A DNA stretch of 64,000 nucleotides from Alistipes sp. (GTDB taxonomy: Bacteria > Bacteroidota > Bacteroidia > Bacteroidales > Rikenellaceae): assembly GCA_017465575.1 (NCBI GenBank), contig JAFTVX010000033.1, positions 17,688-81,687 of the forward strand, read 5' to 3'. The position numbers and the translations under genes were made by a program. Positions 24,856 to 34,386 of this stretch are shown piece after piece. The stretch's first letter is position 1. Each line of letters begins with the position of its first letter. Below the pieces are notes generated by a model, which was not told where the DNA came from, searched no databases, and worked only from the letters and a program-made list of their open reading frames with translations.

Positions 24856-26104
24856 TCTCTTCTCTAAGTTGGTTTGTTCGGCTCACGCTGATAATCATAC
24901 CGAAGGCGAGCGTGGTAAAGAGCAGCGAGGTGCCACCACGCGATATAAGCGGGAGTGTCTGACCCGTTTCGGGTATTATGTTCACCTGCACAAAGATGTG
25001 CAACAGCGCCTGACAAGTGATTAACAAGCCAAGGCCCATGGTCATCAGCGCTGGGAATGCCGTCTTACACTTCTTGCATATCTCCATCGAACGGAAGAAG
25101 ACCCACAGATAGAGCAACATGAGTATGAGGCCGATGATTAGGCCATACTCCGAGAGGAAGAAGGCGTAGGCATAGTCGCTCTCGGGGTGGATAACCACGG
25201 CACGCGAGGTGCTGTGTCCTGCGCCCTCGCCAAAGAGACCGCCATTGCGTATGGCAATCATCGCACGCTGAGTATCCGACAACTCGTAGCTTGCGTTCAC
25301 CTTGTCGTCGCCAAGCCACTCGTTGGCCCATGTCGAGAGACGGCCACCTGCCGTATCGCCACGACCCATGCCCACCATCGACATAGCGCCCAAGCCAAGA
25401 ACGCCCACAGTGCCGAGTATCACCGTAAACTTCACAAGCTCCTTAAGGCGTACACGGCCGATATAGAGCATCACGATAGATACAAGGAAGATAAGCACGG
25501 CTGTCGAGGTGTGTGCGGGCACGATAACCAAGCACGACAGGATGATAGGGCCAAGCAGAGGTATCGTATTCTCGCGGATTATGCGTTGCTGCTTAGGGTC
25601 GGACAATCGCCACGATGTAGGCAGCAGGTTTATCTTGTTGATATTGCCCTGGCGCGACTCCATGCGGCGGGCAAGCATCAAGATAGTGAGGATTTTAAGA
25701 CCCTCGGAGGGCTGAAACTGAATAGGGCCAATGGCAATCCATCGGGCTGCACCGTTGGTCGTAGTACCCACGAAGTAGGTGGCTACGGTAAGTGCGATAA
25801 ATATGTAGTAGAACAACGGCGTTAGGCGCATAAAGACTTTATAGTCAATCTTATGCACGATGAAGATGGTGGGAATGGCCAAGACCACAAACATAATCTG
25901 CTGACGCAGTGAGTCGGTCGTTGTCATTCGTGACGATATGTCGTAGGCCATCTTCGCTGTCGAGGAGTATACCACAAGCACCGACACGACGAGCAACACC
26001 GTGAAGATAATCCACAGTGTGCGGTCGCCCTCGAAGATGCGGCGATTCTTCTCCAACAGCGTGCGTGCTGCCTCGGCGTTACTATTTTTGTTCTTCTCAG
26101 CCAT
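24833..26104 (-). CDS. ftsW: FtsW/RodA/SpoVE family septal peptidoglycan polymerase
   Basis: A 423-residue membrane protein with about ten transmembrane segments after a charged N-terminus of 25 residues. SEDS-family blocks are present: ARWIAIGPIQFQPSEGLKI with the conserved Pro-Ser region, VPAHTSTAVLIFLVS, GGLFGEGAGHSTSR and PLISRGGTSLLFTTLAFGMI at the end. FtsW polymerises lipid II at the septum together with the penicillin-binding protein FtsI, encoded upstream in the same operon. Its position after murD supports FtsW rather than RodA. Confidence 0.95.
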   Translation of the reverse strand: MAEKNKNSNAEAARTLLEKNRRIFEGDRTLWIIFTVLLVVSVLVVYSSTAKMAYDISSRMTTTDSLRQQIMFVVLAIPTIFIVHKIDYKVFMRLTPLFYYIFIALTVATYFVGTTTNGAARWIAIGPIQFQPSEGLKILTILMLARRMESRQGNINKINLLPTSWRLSDPKQQRIIRENTIPLLGPIILSCLVIVPAHTSTAVLIFLVSIVMLYIGRVRLKELVKFTVILGTVGVLGLGAMSMVGMGRGDTAGGRLSTWANEWLGDDKVNASYELSDTQRAMIAIRNGGLFGEGAGHSTSRAVVIHPESDYAYAFFLSEYGLIIGLILMLLYLWVFFRSMEICKKCKTAFPALMTMGLGLLITCQALLHIFVQVNIIPETGQTLPLISRGGTSLLFTTLAFGMIISVSRTNQLREENERNKTR

Positions 26105-26107
26105 TGG

Positions 26108-27475
26108 TTACTTGTCCAAGATGTTCTCCTTTACCCACTCCTTAAACAATCGGCCACGCTCCTCGTAGTTGCGGAAGAGGTCGAAACTTGCACATGCAGG
26201 CGAGAGCAATACCGCATCACCCTCCGATGCGTGGCGCTCAGCAGCACGCATAGCCTCGTCCAACGACGAGCAATCCTCGATAACGGGGATTATGCCATCA
26301 AAATCGCGCTTAAGCTTCGCATTATCCAAGCCCATACAGATTAGCGCCTTGACCTTACGGCGAGCAAACTCCTTCAACGGTGTGTAGTCGTTACCCTTGT
26401 CCGTGCCACCTGCAATCCAAACGGTAGGCTGCTGCATGCTCTCCAAGGCGTACCACACCGAATCGACATTCGTAGCCTTCGAGTCGTTAATCCAGCGTAT
26501 GCCGTTGCGCTCACCAGCAGGCTCCAAGCGGTGCTCGACGGGCGAAAAGTCGTAAATCGAGCGCTTGATAACGCGAGGCTCAACACCCGCAGCGAGGGTT
26601 GCGAGGGCGGCAGCCATAGCGTTGTAGATGTTGTGCATGCCGTGAATCTGCATCTTGCGCGTATCTATCGTTACGCTCTGCTTGCCCACCGAGGCGGTGA
26701 AGGTGTAGCCCTCCAACACAGCATCGCCATCGCCACTTGCAATGGCGGTGTTGATGGCGAAGGGGAGCTGACGGGCACGCAACGACGAGTCCATCTTGTC
26801 GAGCATCTGGCGTGTCATATCGTCATCGGCAGAGTAGATGAAGGCATCGGCTGACGACTGATTCTGCGTGATGCGCATCTTTGATGCTGCATAGTTCTCA
26901 AATTTGTAGTCGTAGCGGTCGAGGTGGTCGGGGGTGATGTTCATCAATACGCCCACATCGGCACGGAACTTTGTCATACCATCGAGTTGGAACGAGCTAA
27001 GCTCCAAGACATACCAGAAGTTCTTCTCGGTGGCAACAGAGTAGGCGAAGCTCTCGCCAATATTGCCACCGAGCGAGACCTTACGGCCAGCATCACGCAT
27101 AATCTTGTAGATAAGCGATGTCGTCGTGGTCTTGCCATTCGAGCCTGTGATGCAGATGGTCTTTGCCACACCCTTGTAGCGACCTGCAAACTCAATCTCC
27201 GAGATTACGGGGATGCCACGCTCTCTGATTTTCCTCACGATAGGCGCCGTGTCGGGAATACCTGGCGATTTAACCACCTCGTTGGCATCGAGGATGCGCT
27301 CCTCGGTGTGCTGACCCTCTTCGTACTCCACTCGCCACTCGTCGAGTCGTTCGCGGAACTTGGGGGCTATCTTGCCCATATCCGTAAGGAATACATCGAA
27401 GCCCTTCTTCTTGGCGAGGATTGCCGAGCCATAGCCCGAGATACCACCACCTAATACAACTATCTTGCGTTTCAT
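26108..27475 (-). CDS. murD: UDP-N-acetylmuramoylalanine--D-glutamate ligase
   Basis: A 455-residue Mur ligase adding D-Glu to UDP-MurNAc-L-Ala. A Rossmann-like N-terminal domain starts KIVVLGGGISGYGSAILAKK. The central ATPase domain has the P-loop ITGSNGKTTTTSLIY, the lid-like NITPDHLDRYDY and the HNIYNAMAA block, and the C-terminal domain carries WINDSKATNVDSVWYALES and ACASFDLFRNYEERG, the MurD signatures. One base separates it from mraY and three from ftsW. Confidence 0.97.
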   Translation of the reverse strand: MKRKIVVLGGGISGYGSAILAKKKGFDVFLTDMGKIAPKFRERLDEWRVEYEEGQHTEERILDANEVVKSPGIPDTAPIVRKIRERGIPVISEIEFAGRYKGVAKTICITGSNGKTTTTSLIYKIMRDAGRKVSLGGNIGESFAYSVATEKNFWYVLELSSFQLDGMTKFRADVGVLMNITPDHLDRYDYKFENYAASKMRITQNQSSADAFIYSADDDMTRQMLDKMDSSLRARQLPFAINTAIASGDGDAVLEGYTFTASVGKQSVTIDTRKMQIHGMHNIYNAMAAALATLAAGVEPRVIKRSIYDFSPVEHRLEPAGERNGIRWINDSKATNVDSVWYALESMQQPTVWIAGGTDKGNDYTPLKEFARRKVKALICMGLDNAKLKRDFDGIIPVIEDCSSLDEAMRAAERHASEGDAVLLSPACASFDLFRNYEERGRLFKEWVKENILDK

Positions 27476-27476
27476 T

Positions 27477-28724
27477 TTACTGGATTTTTAGCGTTACGAG
27501 TGTGAGCGCTGCAAGCATCAATGAGATGATAAAGAAGCGCATCATAATTTTGGTTTCAAACAGACCCTTCTTCTGGTAGTGGTGGTGTATGGGCGACATA
27601 AGGAGTATGCGTCGGCCCTCGCCATACTTTCGTTTGGTATATTTGAAGTACGACACCTGCACCATCACCGAGAGTGCCTCGACGAGGAATACGCCACACA
27701 ATAGGGGCAAAAGTAGCTCCTTGCGGATACATAGCGCAAATACGGCGATGATACCACCAATCGTGAGCGAGCCGGTGTCGCCCATAAATATCTGCGCAGG
27801 GAATGAGTTGTACCACAGAAAGCCGATAAGAGCACCCGCAAAGGCGGCAGCAAAGACAATAAGCTCACCGCTGTCGGGGATATACATGATGTTGAGGTAG
27901 TCCGAATAGATGATATGTCCCGAGAGGTATGCCAAGATACCAAGCACGATGACTATCGGCACGGAGACGCCCGTAAGCAGGCCATCGATGCCGTCGGTGA
28001 GGTTTGCACCATTCGACACGGCGGTAATAACGAAGATTGCCACCACGATATAGAGCAACCAGGCGAGTGTCTCGTTGCCACCCGTGATAACCTTGTAGTC
28101 AAGCATCGTATCTTTGAGGAAGGGGATAGATGTCTTGAGGCTCTTTTCGGGTGTTGTGCTAATCACACGGCGGTCGGTGTAGGTGTCTACAACCTCGCCT
28201 GTGCGGTCGTCCGTGATGGTGTAGGTGTAGGTCTCGAAGCTCTTCTCGCGGATTACGATGTCGTCAGAGAGCCACATCGTTGTGCCCACGATGATGCCAA
28301 GACCCACCTGACCCACAATCTTGAACTTGCCCTTAAGACCCTCCTTATTGTGGCGGAACACCTTGATGTAGTCGTCGAGACCGCCCAAGAAGCCGAGCCA
28401 GAGGGTCGAGATTAGCATCAACTGCACATAGACATTGCCCAGGTTGCCAAAGAGCAACACGGGGATAACGAGCGAGAGGATGATGATGATACCGCCCATC
28501 GTCGGAGTGCCCTTCTTCTGGAGCTGACCTTCGAGGCCGAGGTCGCGGATATCCTCGCCAATCTGCTTACGGCGAAGCATGCGAATGATATGCTTACCTG
28601 CGAAGATGGCGATAAGCAGTGAGAGTATGATTGCTGCTGCCGAACGGAACGAGATATACTCGCCCACACGCATGCCAGGCAAATCGGTGTTTTCGTTTAG
28701 GTAGCGGAATAACCAGTAAAGCAT
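27477..28724 (-). CDS. mraY: Phospho-N-acetylmuramoyl-pentapeptide transferase
   Basis: A 415-residue polytopic membrane enzyme making lipid I. Family motifs are [34 protein letters not shown] with the catalytic Asp pair, [31 protein letters not shown] and [11 protein letters not shown]. It is about 50 residues longer than MraY of proteobacteria because of a soluble insertion between about residues 155 and 215 ([20 protein letters not shown] region). Insertions at this place are, to my knowledge, usual in Bacteroidetes. Part of the dcw operon. Confidence 0.97.
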   Translation of the reverse strand: MLYWLFRYLNENTDLPGMRVGEYISFRSAAAIILSLLIAIFAGKHIIRMLRRKQIGEDIRDLGLEGQLQKKGTPTMGGIIIILSLVIPVLLFGNLGNVYVQLMLISTLWLGFLGGLDDYIKVFRHNKEGLKGKFKIVGQVGLGIIVGTTMWLSDDIVIREKSFETYTYTITDDRTGEVVDTYTDRRVISTTPEKSLKTSIPFLKDTMLDYKVITGGNETLAWLLYIVVAIFVITAVSNGANLTDGIDGLLTGVSVPIVIVLGILAYLSGHIIYSDYLNIMYIPDSGELIVFAAAFAGALIGFLWYNSFPAQIFMGDTGSLTIGGIIAVFALCIRKELLLPLLCGVFLVEALSVMVQVSYFKYTKRKYGEGRRILLMSPIHHHYQKKGLFETKIMMRFFIISLMLAALTLVTLKIQ

Positions 28725-28755
28725 ATTTCTGTTGGGTTAATCTTTTTTGGGGTTG

Positions 28756-30216
28756 TTACTTTCGGTGTGTTGTAGCAAATGCCTCGCGTATCTCGTCGCG
28801 GTCGTCGAAGTGGTGCTTCTCGGTGCCGATAATCTGATAATCCTCGTGGCCCTTGCCCGCGATAAGGATTATATCGCCCACCTTGGCCAACATCGCAGCG
28901 GTGCGGATAGCCTCTCGGCGGTTGGTTATGCGTAGGTAGTTGCGCTTCTCGCCCACGCCAGCGACCATATCGTCGAGTATCGCCTCGGCATCCTCGGTGC
29001 GGGGGTTGTCCGAGGTGAAGATTGCCGTTGTGGCATATCTCACGGCGATTGCTGCCATCTCGGGGCGCTTTGTTTTGTCACGGTCGCCACCACAGCCACA
29101 TACGACGAATAGCTGCTGCTCGCCACGGCGCACCTCCTCGATAGTCTCCAAGACATTCTCCAAGGCATCGGGCGTGTGGGCATAGTCCACGATAGCCATA
29201 GTGCCATCATCGGCCGCCACACTCTCGAAGCGACCGCTCACAGGTCGTAGTGCCGAGAGTGTCGTTAGCACCTCCATCTTATCCCAGCCGAGGAGCGTTG
29301 CTGCGGCATATACCGATGTTAGGTTGTAGGCGTTGAACCTACCCGTGAAGTGCACCCAAAGCTCGTTGCCCGCCAAGTTGAGCAACATGCCGTCGGGCAA
29401 CATCTCGACAAGGCGTGTGTTGAAGTCGGCCATCGAGCGCAACGACATACGATAGACCTTCGCCTCGGTGTTCTGTACCATAACATCGCCATTGCGGTCG
29501 TCGATGTTCGTAACGGCCCACGCATCCTTTCCGAGCTTGTCGAAGAAGAGCTTCTTGGCACGGATATACTCCTTGTAGGTGCCGTGGTAGTCGAGGTGGT
29601 CGTGCGTAAGGTTGGTAAACAGACCGCCCGTAAACTTCAAGCCGTCGATGCGGTGCTGCACGATAGAGTGCGACGACACCTCCATAAAGCAGTAGTCGCA
29701 ACCCGAATCCACCATACGGCGCATCATGGCGTTGAGGCGTATGGCATCGGGTGTTGTATGTGTCGATGCGATGCGCTCCTCGCCAATGCGGTAAACCACG
29801 GTCGAGATAAGTCCTGCACGGTAGCCCATCGCCATAGTCATATCGTAGAGCAGTGTGGCTGTCGTGGTCTTGCCGTTGGTGCCCGTGACACCCACCAAGC
29901 GCAACTCCTCGGAGGGGTGGTCGTAGTAGGCTGCCGCCATCATCGCCATCGCCTCGTTGGTGTCCTCCACAACGATATATGCCACATCGTCGCTCAGACT
30001 TTCGGGGAGGCGCTGGCAGACAATAGCCGTTGCGCCACGCTCCACAGCCATCGGAATATAGTTGTGACCATCGCTTGCTGTGCCAACAACGGCAAAGAAG
30101 CAGTTGCCCTTTTCGACCTTGCGTGAGTCGTATTCGAGTGCCGAAATCTCTCGCTCGACACCGCCTCGTATATCTAATGCTCGCACATCGGCGAGTAGTT
30201 CGTTAAGTTGTTTCAT
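28756..30216 (-). CDS. murE: UDP-N-acetylmuramoyl-tripeptide synthetase, meso-DAP adding
   Basis: A 486-residue Mur ligase. The P-loop is VGVTGTNGKTTTATLLYD near residue 112, followed by EVSSHSIVQHRIDGLKFTGG and FTNLTHDHLDYHGTYKEY. The DNPR motif (SDNPRTEDAEAI, about residues 400-403) is the signature for adding meso-diaminopimelate rather than lysine, so the peptidoglycan is of the DAP type. C-terminal GKGHEDYQIIG is also typical. It lies 6 bases downstream of the penicillin-binding protein gene. Confidence 0.97.
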   Translation of the reverse strand: MKQLNELLADVRALDIRGGVEREISALEYDSRKVEKGNCFFAVVGTASDGHNYIPMAVERGATAIVCQRLPESLSDDVAYIVVEDTNEAMAMMAAAYYDHPSEELRLVGVTGTNGKTTTATLLYDMTMAMGYRAGLISTVVYRIGEERIASTHTTPDAIRLNAMMRRMVDSGCDYCFMEVSSHSIVQHRIDGLKFTGGLFTNLTHDHLDYHGTYKEYIRAKKLFFDKLGKDAWAVTNIDDRNGDVMVQNTEAKVYRMSLRSMADFNTRLVEMLPDGMLLNLAGNELWVHFTGRFNAYNLTSVYAAATLLGWDKMEVLTTLSALRPVSGRFESVAADDGTMAIVDYAHTPDALENVLETIEEVRRGEQQLFVVCGCGGDRDKTKRPEMAAIAVRYATTAIFTSDNPRTEDAEAILDDMVAGVGEKRNYLRITNRREAIRTAAMLAKVGDIILIAGKGHEDYQIIGTEKHHFDDRDEIREAFATTHRK

Positions 30217-30222
30217 TAGTCG

Positions 30223-32529
30223 CTATCTCTCTAAGTAGAGATGAATGTTTTTGATGTTTGCGTTAATTCGTGTTCCGTTTTTGATGCTCTGGCTCACCAC
30301 ACGACCTGCGCCCGTGTGTGTAACCTTCAACCCTGCGTGCTCCAAGAGGTAGAGGGCATCCGATAGTCCCATACCCACAACATTGGGCACTACGCCCTCC
30401 TCAATCTTGCGTGGCTCAACAACGGCACATCCCGCCTCGTTCACCGTGGCGATGCTCCACTCGCTGTCGTCGTTCTTAATCTCGCTGTCGTTGGCCAAGC
30501 GCTTCGAGATATGCTCCACAGCCTCCGACTTGCCAGACTTGATAGCCACAGAGCTGTAAGGTGTCTCGGCCTGCTCCAAGGTGGCGTGCAGGGTGGGGTC
30601 GTTGTCGTAGACATACTCCATGATGTCGCGAACCACCGAGCCGGTAAGGCTGATACCAAAGTAGGTGGGGTGGGTCGGTGTCGACTGCTTAGCCACCGAG
30701 ACCATAATGGTGTACTTCGGGTTATCCTGAGGCATCATCGTGATGATAGAGCCGAGGTAGTAGCGGTCAATGGAGGGTGTCATACCGTCGAGCATCTGCT
30801 GATAGTCCTTCTTGGCTATGGTGTTGAAGTTACCCCATATCTGTGCCGTACCTGTCTTACAGCCGAAGCTGATAGGCAGGTCTTTCAAGCGCCATGCTGT
30901 GCGCTCAGGAACGGCCGCCGCTGCCAAGCACTCATAGAGGGCATCGAGGGTCTTATCCGAGCACATCTTATCTTTGAGCGTCAAGACAGGCATAGTCTTA
31001 ACAACCTCGCCATCGCGCTCGATGCGGTCGACAAGGCGGGGCGCAACCATACGGCCACCATTTGCCACGCCGTTGTAGAAGGTGAGGGTGTGCACCGTCG
31101 GAAGCTCAATAACATAGCCGAAGGCCAAGCGGGGGAGTGTCGTGGCGTTGTCGCCATGGCGTCGCCAATCCTCGGTGCCAGGGTGGGGCATTACAGAGCG
31201 TGCCTCCTTGAACTCGCCAAGACCGACATAGTCATTGAAGAGCAAATCCTCCAAGAAGTCGGTATAGCGCTTGGGATTATCCTTGAAGCGCTCGTAGACA
31301 GCCTTGGCAAAGAAGATATTCGACGAGTGGGCAAAGCCATCACGCAGAGTGACGGAGTCGCTACCTACCTCGCGCGCCACATTGTGCGAGTCGACAACGC
31401 GGGTCTTGCCAACGGTCTCCGCTGCACCCTTAATCTCGACTGTCGAGTTGATGTCCATGCCACCAATTTCGAGAAGTGCCATCGCCGAGGCGAGCTTCAT
31501 CGTTGAGCCAGGGCAGAGGGCGGTACGCATAGCGTGGTTGTAGACACGCTCGGTGTAGTTGGTGCCTCGCTCCTCGCCCGACGAGAGGTTTACCATACAG
31601 AGAATATTGCCTGTGGCGGCCTCCATGACCATAGCCACACCAAACGATGCCTCCTCCGATGTGAGGGCATCGCGCAGACGCTCCGTTGCCATCTTCTGCA
31701 AGCCGGCATCAATGGTTGTAACCACATTACAGCCATCCTCGGGCATGCGGTTGCGCTTGTCGTTGACCCTTGTCCAGAAACCGTGGGCGATGCGCTGCTC
31801 GACAGCCAAGCCATCGTGGCCCGAGAGGTACTCGTCGTAGATAAGCTCCAAGCCCGAACCTCGGCTGGTGTCGCCCTTGATAACGAGCATGCCATCACGG
31901 CCGATAACCTGACGAGCGAGGTCGTCAGAGGGGTAGATGCGCGCATCAACACGCTCACTGCCGTATACAACGCCCATATTCTGGTTGAGGATGGGGAACT
32001 GGCGCTTCATCATATTCCACTCGTCGGTGGTTACCGAGCGAGGGAAGATTTTGAGAGCACGCGGTGCACGCTTCTTATCCTTCTCGATGTTCGTGTAGAA
32101 GATGTTGCGGTACTCCTGCTCCGAGATATAGTCGTAGCCCTCGCGCTCGGCATCTGCCTCCGAGAAGTGCAGAGCAAGCAGCTTGGCTAACGAGTCGACA
32201 TTTGCCTTGAAATCCTCGGGCTTGGCATCGCGGAAGCCCTCTGAGGCGAAGTCGAAGGTCGCCTCATAGCGCACACTCGACAAGGCAAGAGGCTCGCCCG
32301 TAGATGCGAGGATAGCGCCACGATGTGCCGAGATGGTCTTGGTGCGGTATACGCCGTCGGACATAACCTCGGCGTTGTGCTTTACCGAGGGGCTTACGAA
32401 CTGCACCCATATAAGGCGGGCGGTGATACCCAGCGCCGCAAGGATAAAGAGGGTGTAGAGCACACCCACACGGTGGAGGATGTCCTGCTTGGCATTGCCC
32501 TTCTTTTCGGTATTTTTTGTTTGGCTCAT
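30223..32529 (-). CDS. ftsI: Penicillin-binding protein, septal transpeptidase with PASTA domain
   Basis: A 768-residue class B penicillin-binding protein. A single N-terminal membrane helix (about residues 20-42) is followed by a pedestal domain and the transpeptidase domain with SxxK (CPGSTMKLAS, near 343), SxN (AHSSNIFFAK) and KTG (FGCKTGTAQIWG, near 556). The C-terminal 65 residues form one PASTA domain (VVPNVVGMGLSDALYLLEHA). Its place between ftsL and murE identifies it as the division transpeptidase partner of FtsW. PASTA domains on Bacteroidetes FtsI are usual. Confidence 0.95.
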   Translation of the reverse strand: MSQTKNTEKKGNAKQDILHRVGVLYTLFILAALGITARLIWVQFVSPSVKHNAEVMSDGVYRTKTISAHRGAILASTGEPLALSSVRYEATFDFASEGFRDAKPEDFKANVDSLAKLLALHFSEADAEREGYDYISEQEYRNIFYTNIEKDKKRAPRALKIFPRSVTTDEWNMMKRQFPILNQNMGVVYGSERVDARIYPSDDLARQVIGRDGMLVIKGDTSRGSGLELIYDEYLSGHDGLAVEQRIAHGFWTRVNDKRNRMPEDGCNVVTTIDAGLQKMATERLRDALTSEEASFGVAMVMEAATGNILCMVNLSSGEERGTNYTERVYNHAMRTALCPGSTMKLASAMALLEIGGMDINSTVEIKGAAETVGKTRVVDSHNVAREVGSDSVTLRDGFAHSSNIFFAKAVYERFKDNPKRYTDFLEDLLFNDYVGLGEFKEARSVMPHPGTEDWRRHGDNATTLPRLAFGYVIELPTVHTLTFYNGVANGGRMVAPRLVDRIERDGEVVKTMPVLTLKDKMCSDKTLDALYECLAAAAVPERTAWRLKDLPISFGCKTGTAQIWGNFNTIAKKDYQQMLDGMTPSIDRYYLGSIITMMPQDNPKYTIMVSVAKQSTPTHPTYFGISLTGSVVRDIMEYVYDNDPTLHATLEQAETPYSSVAIKSGKSEAVEHISKRLANDSEIKNDDSEWSIATVNEAGCAVVEPRKIEEGVVPNVVGMGLSDALYLLEHAGLKVTHTGAGRVVSQSIKNGTRINANIKNIHLYLER

Positions 32530-32536
32530 AGGGTTA

Positions 32537-33088
32537 TCACTTTTTCTCTATCAGACGACTGTTGTTTCTTAGGTCGATAAGCTCGATGCCTCGCTCTTCG
32601 AGCATTCGCTTTACCTCGTGCTTTGAGGATATGCCATAGCGCTCCTCCTCCATAAGCACCGAGCGCTCACGCAACACCGAGGCACGCTCCTCGAGGATGC
32701 GGCACTCACGGTCGGCATTGAGTGACATAAAGGTGAGGAAGATGCTGAAGAAGCACATCGCGGCGATGGCAATCAGGTAGGGGTAGTACTGCTGAGCACC
32801 CTCGCTCGTGAGGAAGTTACCCGTGGCGAGGTTCTTGACTATCGAGCGCTGGTTGCGCTTCTCCTTCTCCTCGGCCTCCTGCTTCTCGCGCTCCTCCTCG
32901 GCCATACGCTCACGCTCTGCCTCTATCTCCTCGTCCCTCTCGCCTTGGTTTACGCGGATTATCTCGCGACGGATGCGGCGGCGCATACGCTCCTCCTCCT
33001 GGGCCTGTCGCTCACGCTCCACAGCCTCGGGGTCGAATGCCACCTCGTCGTCGCTATATTCACGCTCTATATCGTCGTACTCTCTCAT
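32537..33088 (-). CDS. FtsL-like division protein with long charged N-terminal extension
   Basis: A 183-residue bitopic membrane protein in the ftsL position between rsmH and ftsI. Residues 1-95 are almost entirely Glu, Arg, Asp and Lys and are predicted to form a long cytoplasmic coiled coil. A membrane helix follows (about 107-125, YPYLIAIAAMCFFSIFLTFM), then a periplasmic coiled coil of about 55 residues, the FtsL-like part. FtsL bridges the divisome to FtsW/FtsI. The cytoplasmic extension is much longer than in Escherichia coli FtsL. The gap to each neighbour is 7 to 17 bases. Confidence 0.75.
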   Translation of the reverse strand: MREYDDIEREYSDDEVAFDPEAVERERQAQEEERMRRRIRREIIRVNQGERDEEIEAERERMAEEEREKQEAEEKEKRNQRSIVKNLATGNFLTSEGAQQYYPYLIAIAAMCFFSIFLTFMSLNADRECRILEERASVLRERSVLMEEERYGISSKHEVKRMLEERGIELIDLRNNSRLIEKK

Positions 33089-33105
33089 TGGTTTAGGTCT
33101 ATGGG

Positions 33106-34014
33106 TTAAATTTTCTCGGCTACACGCAACTTGGCACTACGCGAACGGGGATTGCGCTCTACCTCTTCGGTGGTGGGCACTATGGCCTTCTTCGAGATAA
33201 CCTTCAAGGGTGTTGTTGCACGACCAAAAAAGTCTTTCTCAATGCGACCCTCGGTGTTGCCACTACGCATAAAGTTCTTGACGATGCGGTCCTCCAACGA
33301 GTGGTACGAGATAACCACCAGACGACCACCCGGCTTAAGAAGCTTGATGCTCTGCTCGAGTGCCATCTTGAGTGCCTCCATCTCGCCATTCACCTCGATG
33401 CGCAACGCCTGAAAGAGCTTGGTGAGGAACTTAGCCTCGTCCTTGGGCGGTGTGCAGGGCTTTACTGCCTCGACAAGCTCGGCTGTGGTCTCGATGGGCT
33501 TTTGTGAGCGGGCACGCTCGATGCAGTTTGCAATCTTCCAGGTGGTGTCCAACTCGCCATACTCCGCAAGTACCTTCGCCAACTGCTCCTTGTCGTAAGA
33601 GTTTACGATGTCGGCAGCGGTGCGCTTGGCGCGTGTGTTCATACGCATATCGAGGGGCGCCTCGCCACGGAACGAGAAGCCACGGTGCTTGGCATCGAAG
33701 TGGTGCGACGACACGCCGAGGTCGGCGAGGATGCCATCTACCTCGTCAACGCCACGCAGGCGCATCGCGCCACGCACAAAGCGGAAATTCGATGCCACAA
33801 ACTCGAAGTGCTCATCTTGGGGTGCGTTGGCTGCCGCATCGGGGTCCTGGTCGAGGGAGTATAGCTTGCCACCCTCACCCAAGCGCGCAAGAATCTCACG
33901 GGTGTGGCCACCGCCACCCATCGTAAGGTCGATGTAGATGCCACTCTCCTTGATTGCGAGGTGCTCCAAACACTCCTCCAAAAGCACGGGAATATGGTAT
34001 GTTTCGTTAGCCAT
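33106..34014 (-). CDS. rsmH: 16S rRNA (cytosine-1402-N4) methyltransferase
   Basis: A 302-residue methyltransferase (formerly MraW) modifying C1402 in the decoding centre. Recognisable are HIPVLLEECLEHL at the start, IDLTMGGGGHTREIL (SAM motif), SLDQDPDAAA, GILADLGVSSHHFD, GFSFRGEAPLDMRM, TKLFQALRIEVNGE and VVISYHSLEDRIVKNFM. It is the first gene of the dcw transcript. mraZ, which usually precedes it, is absent; a repeat island lies there instead. Confidence 0.97.
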   Translation of the reverse strand: MANETYHIPVLLEECLEHLAIKESGIYIDLTMGGGGHTREILARLGEGGKLYSLDQDPDAAANAPQDEHFEFVASNFRFVRGAMRLRGVDEVDGILADLGVSSHHFDAKHRGFSFRGEAPLDMRMNTRAKRTAADIVNSYDKEQLAKVLAEYGELDTTWKIANCIERARSQKPIETTAELVEAVKPCTPPKDEAKFLTKLFQALRIEVNGEMEALKMALEQSIKLLKPGGRLVVISYHSLEDRIVKNFMRSGNTEGRIEKDFFGRATTPLKVISKKAIVPTTEEVERNPRSRSAKLRVAEKI

Positions 34015-34040
34015 TTTTACTATGTAAAAAAATAACGGCG

Positions 34041-34048
34041 TAAAGGTA
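34041..34048 (-). promoter_or_regulatory. -7-like promoter box (TACCTTTA, minus strand) for the dcw operon
   Basis: One mismatch from TAnnTTTG, placed 27 bases before the rsmH ATG between the gene and the repeat island. Confidence 0.5.
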
Positions 34049-34085
34049 CGAAAAAAAGAGCAAAGTTCAAAGAGGAAAGAGAGAA

Positions 34086-34260
34086 GTTGTTAGTTGTTAG
34101 TTTTTAGTTGTTAGATGGGCGCAGTCGATAGAGAATTTAGGGAAATTAGGGAATTTAGAGAATTTAAGGAGAGCGCTACCGACATTTATCCCTAAGCTCC
34201 TTACACTCCTTAAGCTCACTAAACTCCCTAATAAACTTCCTTCCAGCCAGCACCCCTCCT
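34086..34260. repeat. Composite repeat island B, variable part
   Basis: A TTAGTTGTTAGTTTTTAG array (34086-34113), then a variable module of short imperfect repeats (GAATTTAGGGAAATTAGGG and the complementary CTCCTTAAGCTCACTAAAC) that can fold on itself, then the CTTCCAGCCAGCAC spacer. The same module appears in reverse orientation at 56975-57075. No gene is visible in this 370-base gap. Confidence 0.7.
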
Positions 34261-34386
34261 AATTTCTTGTCAGAAGGGGTCTAATTTGGTCTCGACACGA
34301 AGAAGCCCGGATGGGACATACTAAGCGTATTTCCCATTCGGGCTTCTGACTGAGAGGCCGAAGTAGACCCCTTATCACAAGAAATT
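34261..34386 (-). repeat. Two-tier palindromic element, type I (copy b)
   Basis: On the minus strand it starts at the TAA stop codon of aspS: the stop is read from TAATTTCTTGTGATAAG. The closing arm is CTTCTGACAAGAAATT. The inner stem AAGCCCGAATGGG/CCCATCCGGGCTT carries the apex GGGAAATAC...GTATGTCCC. Confidence 0.88.
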
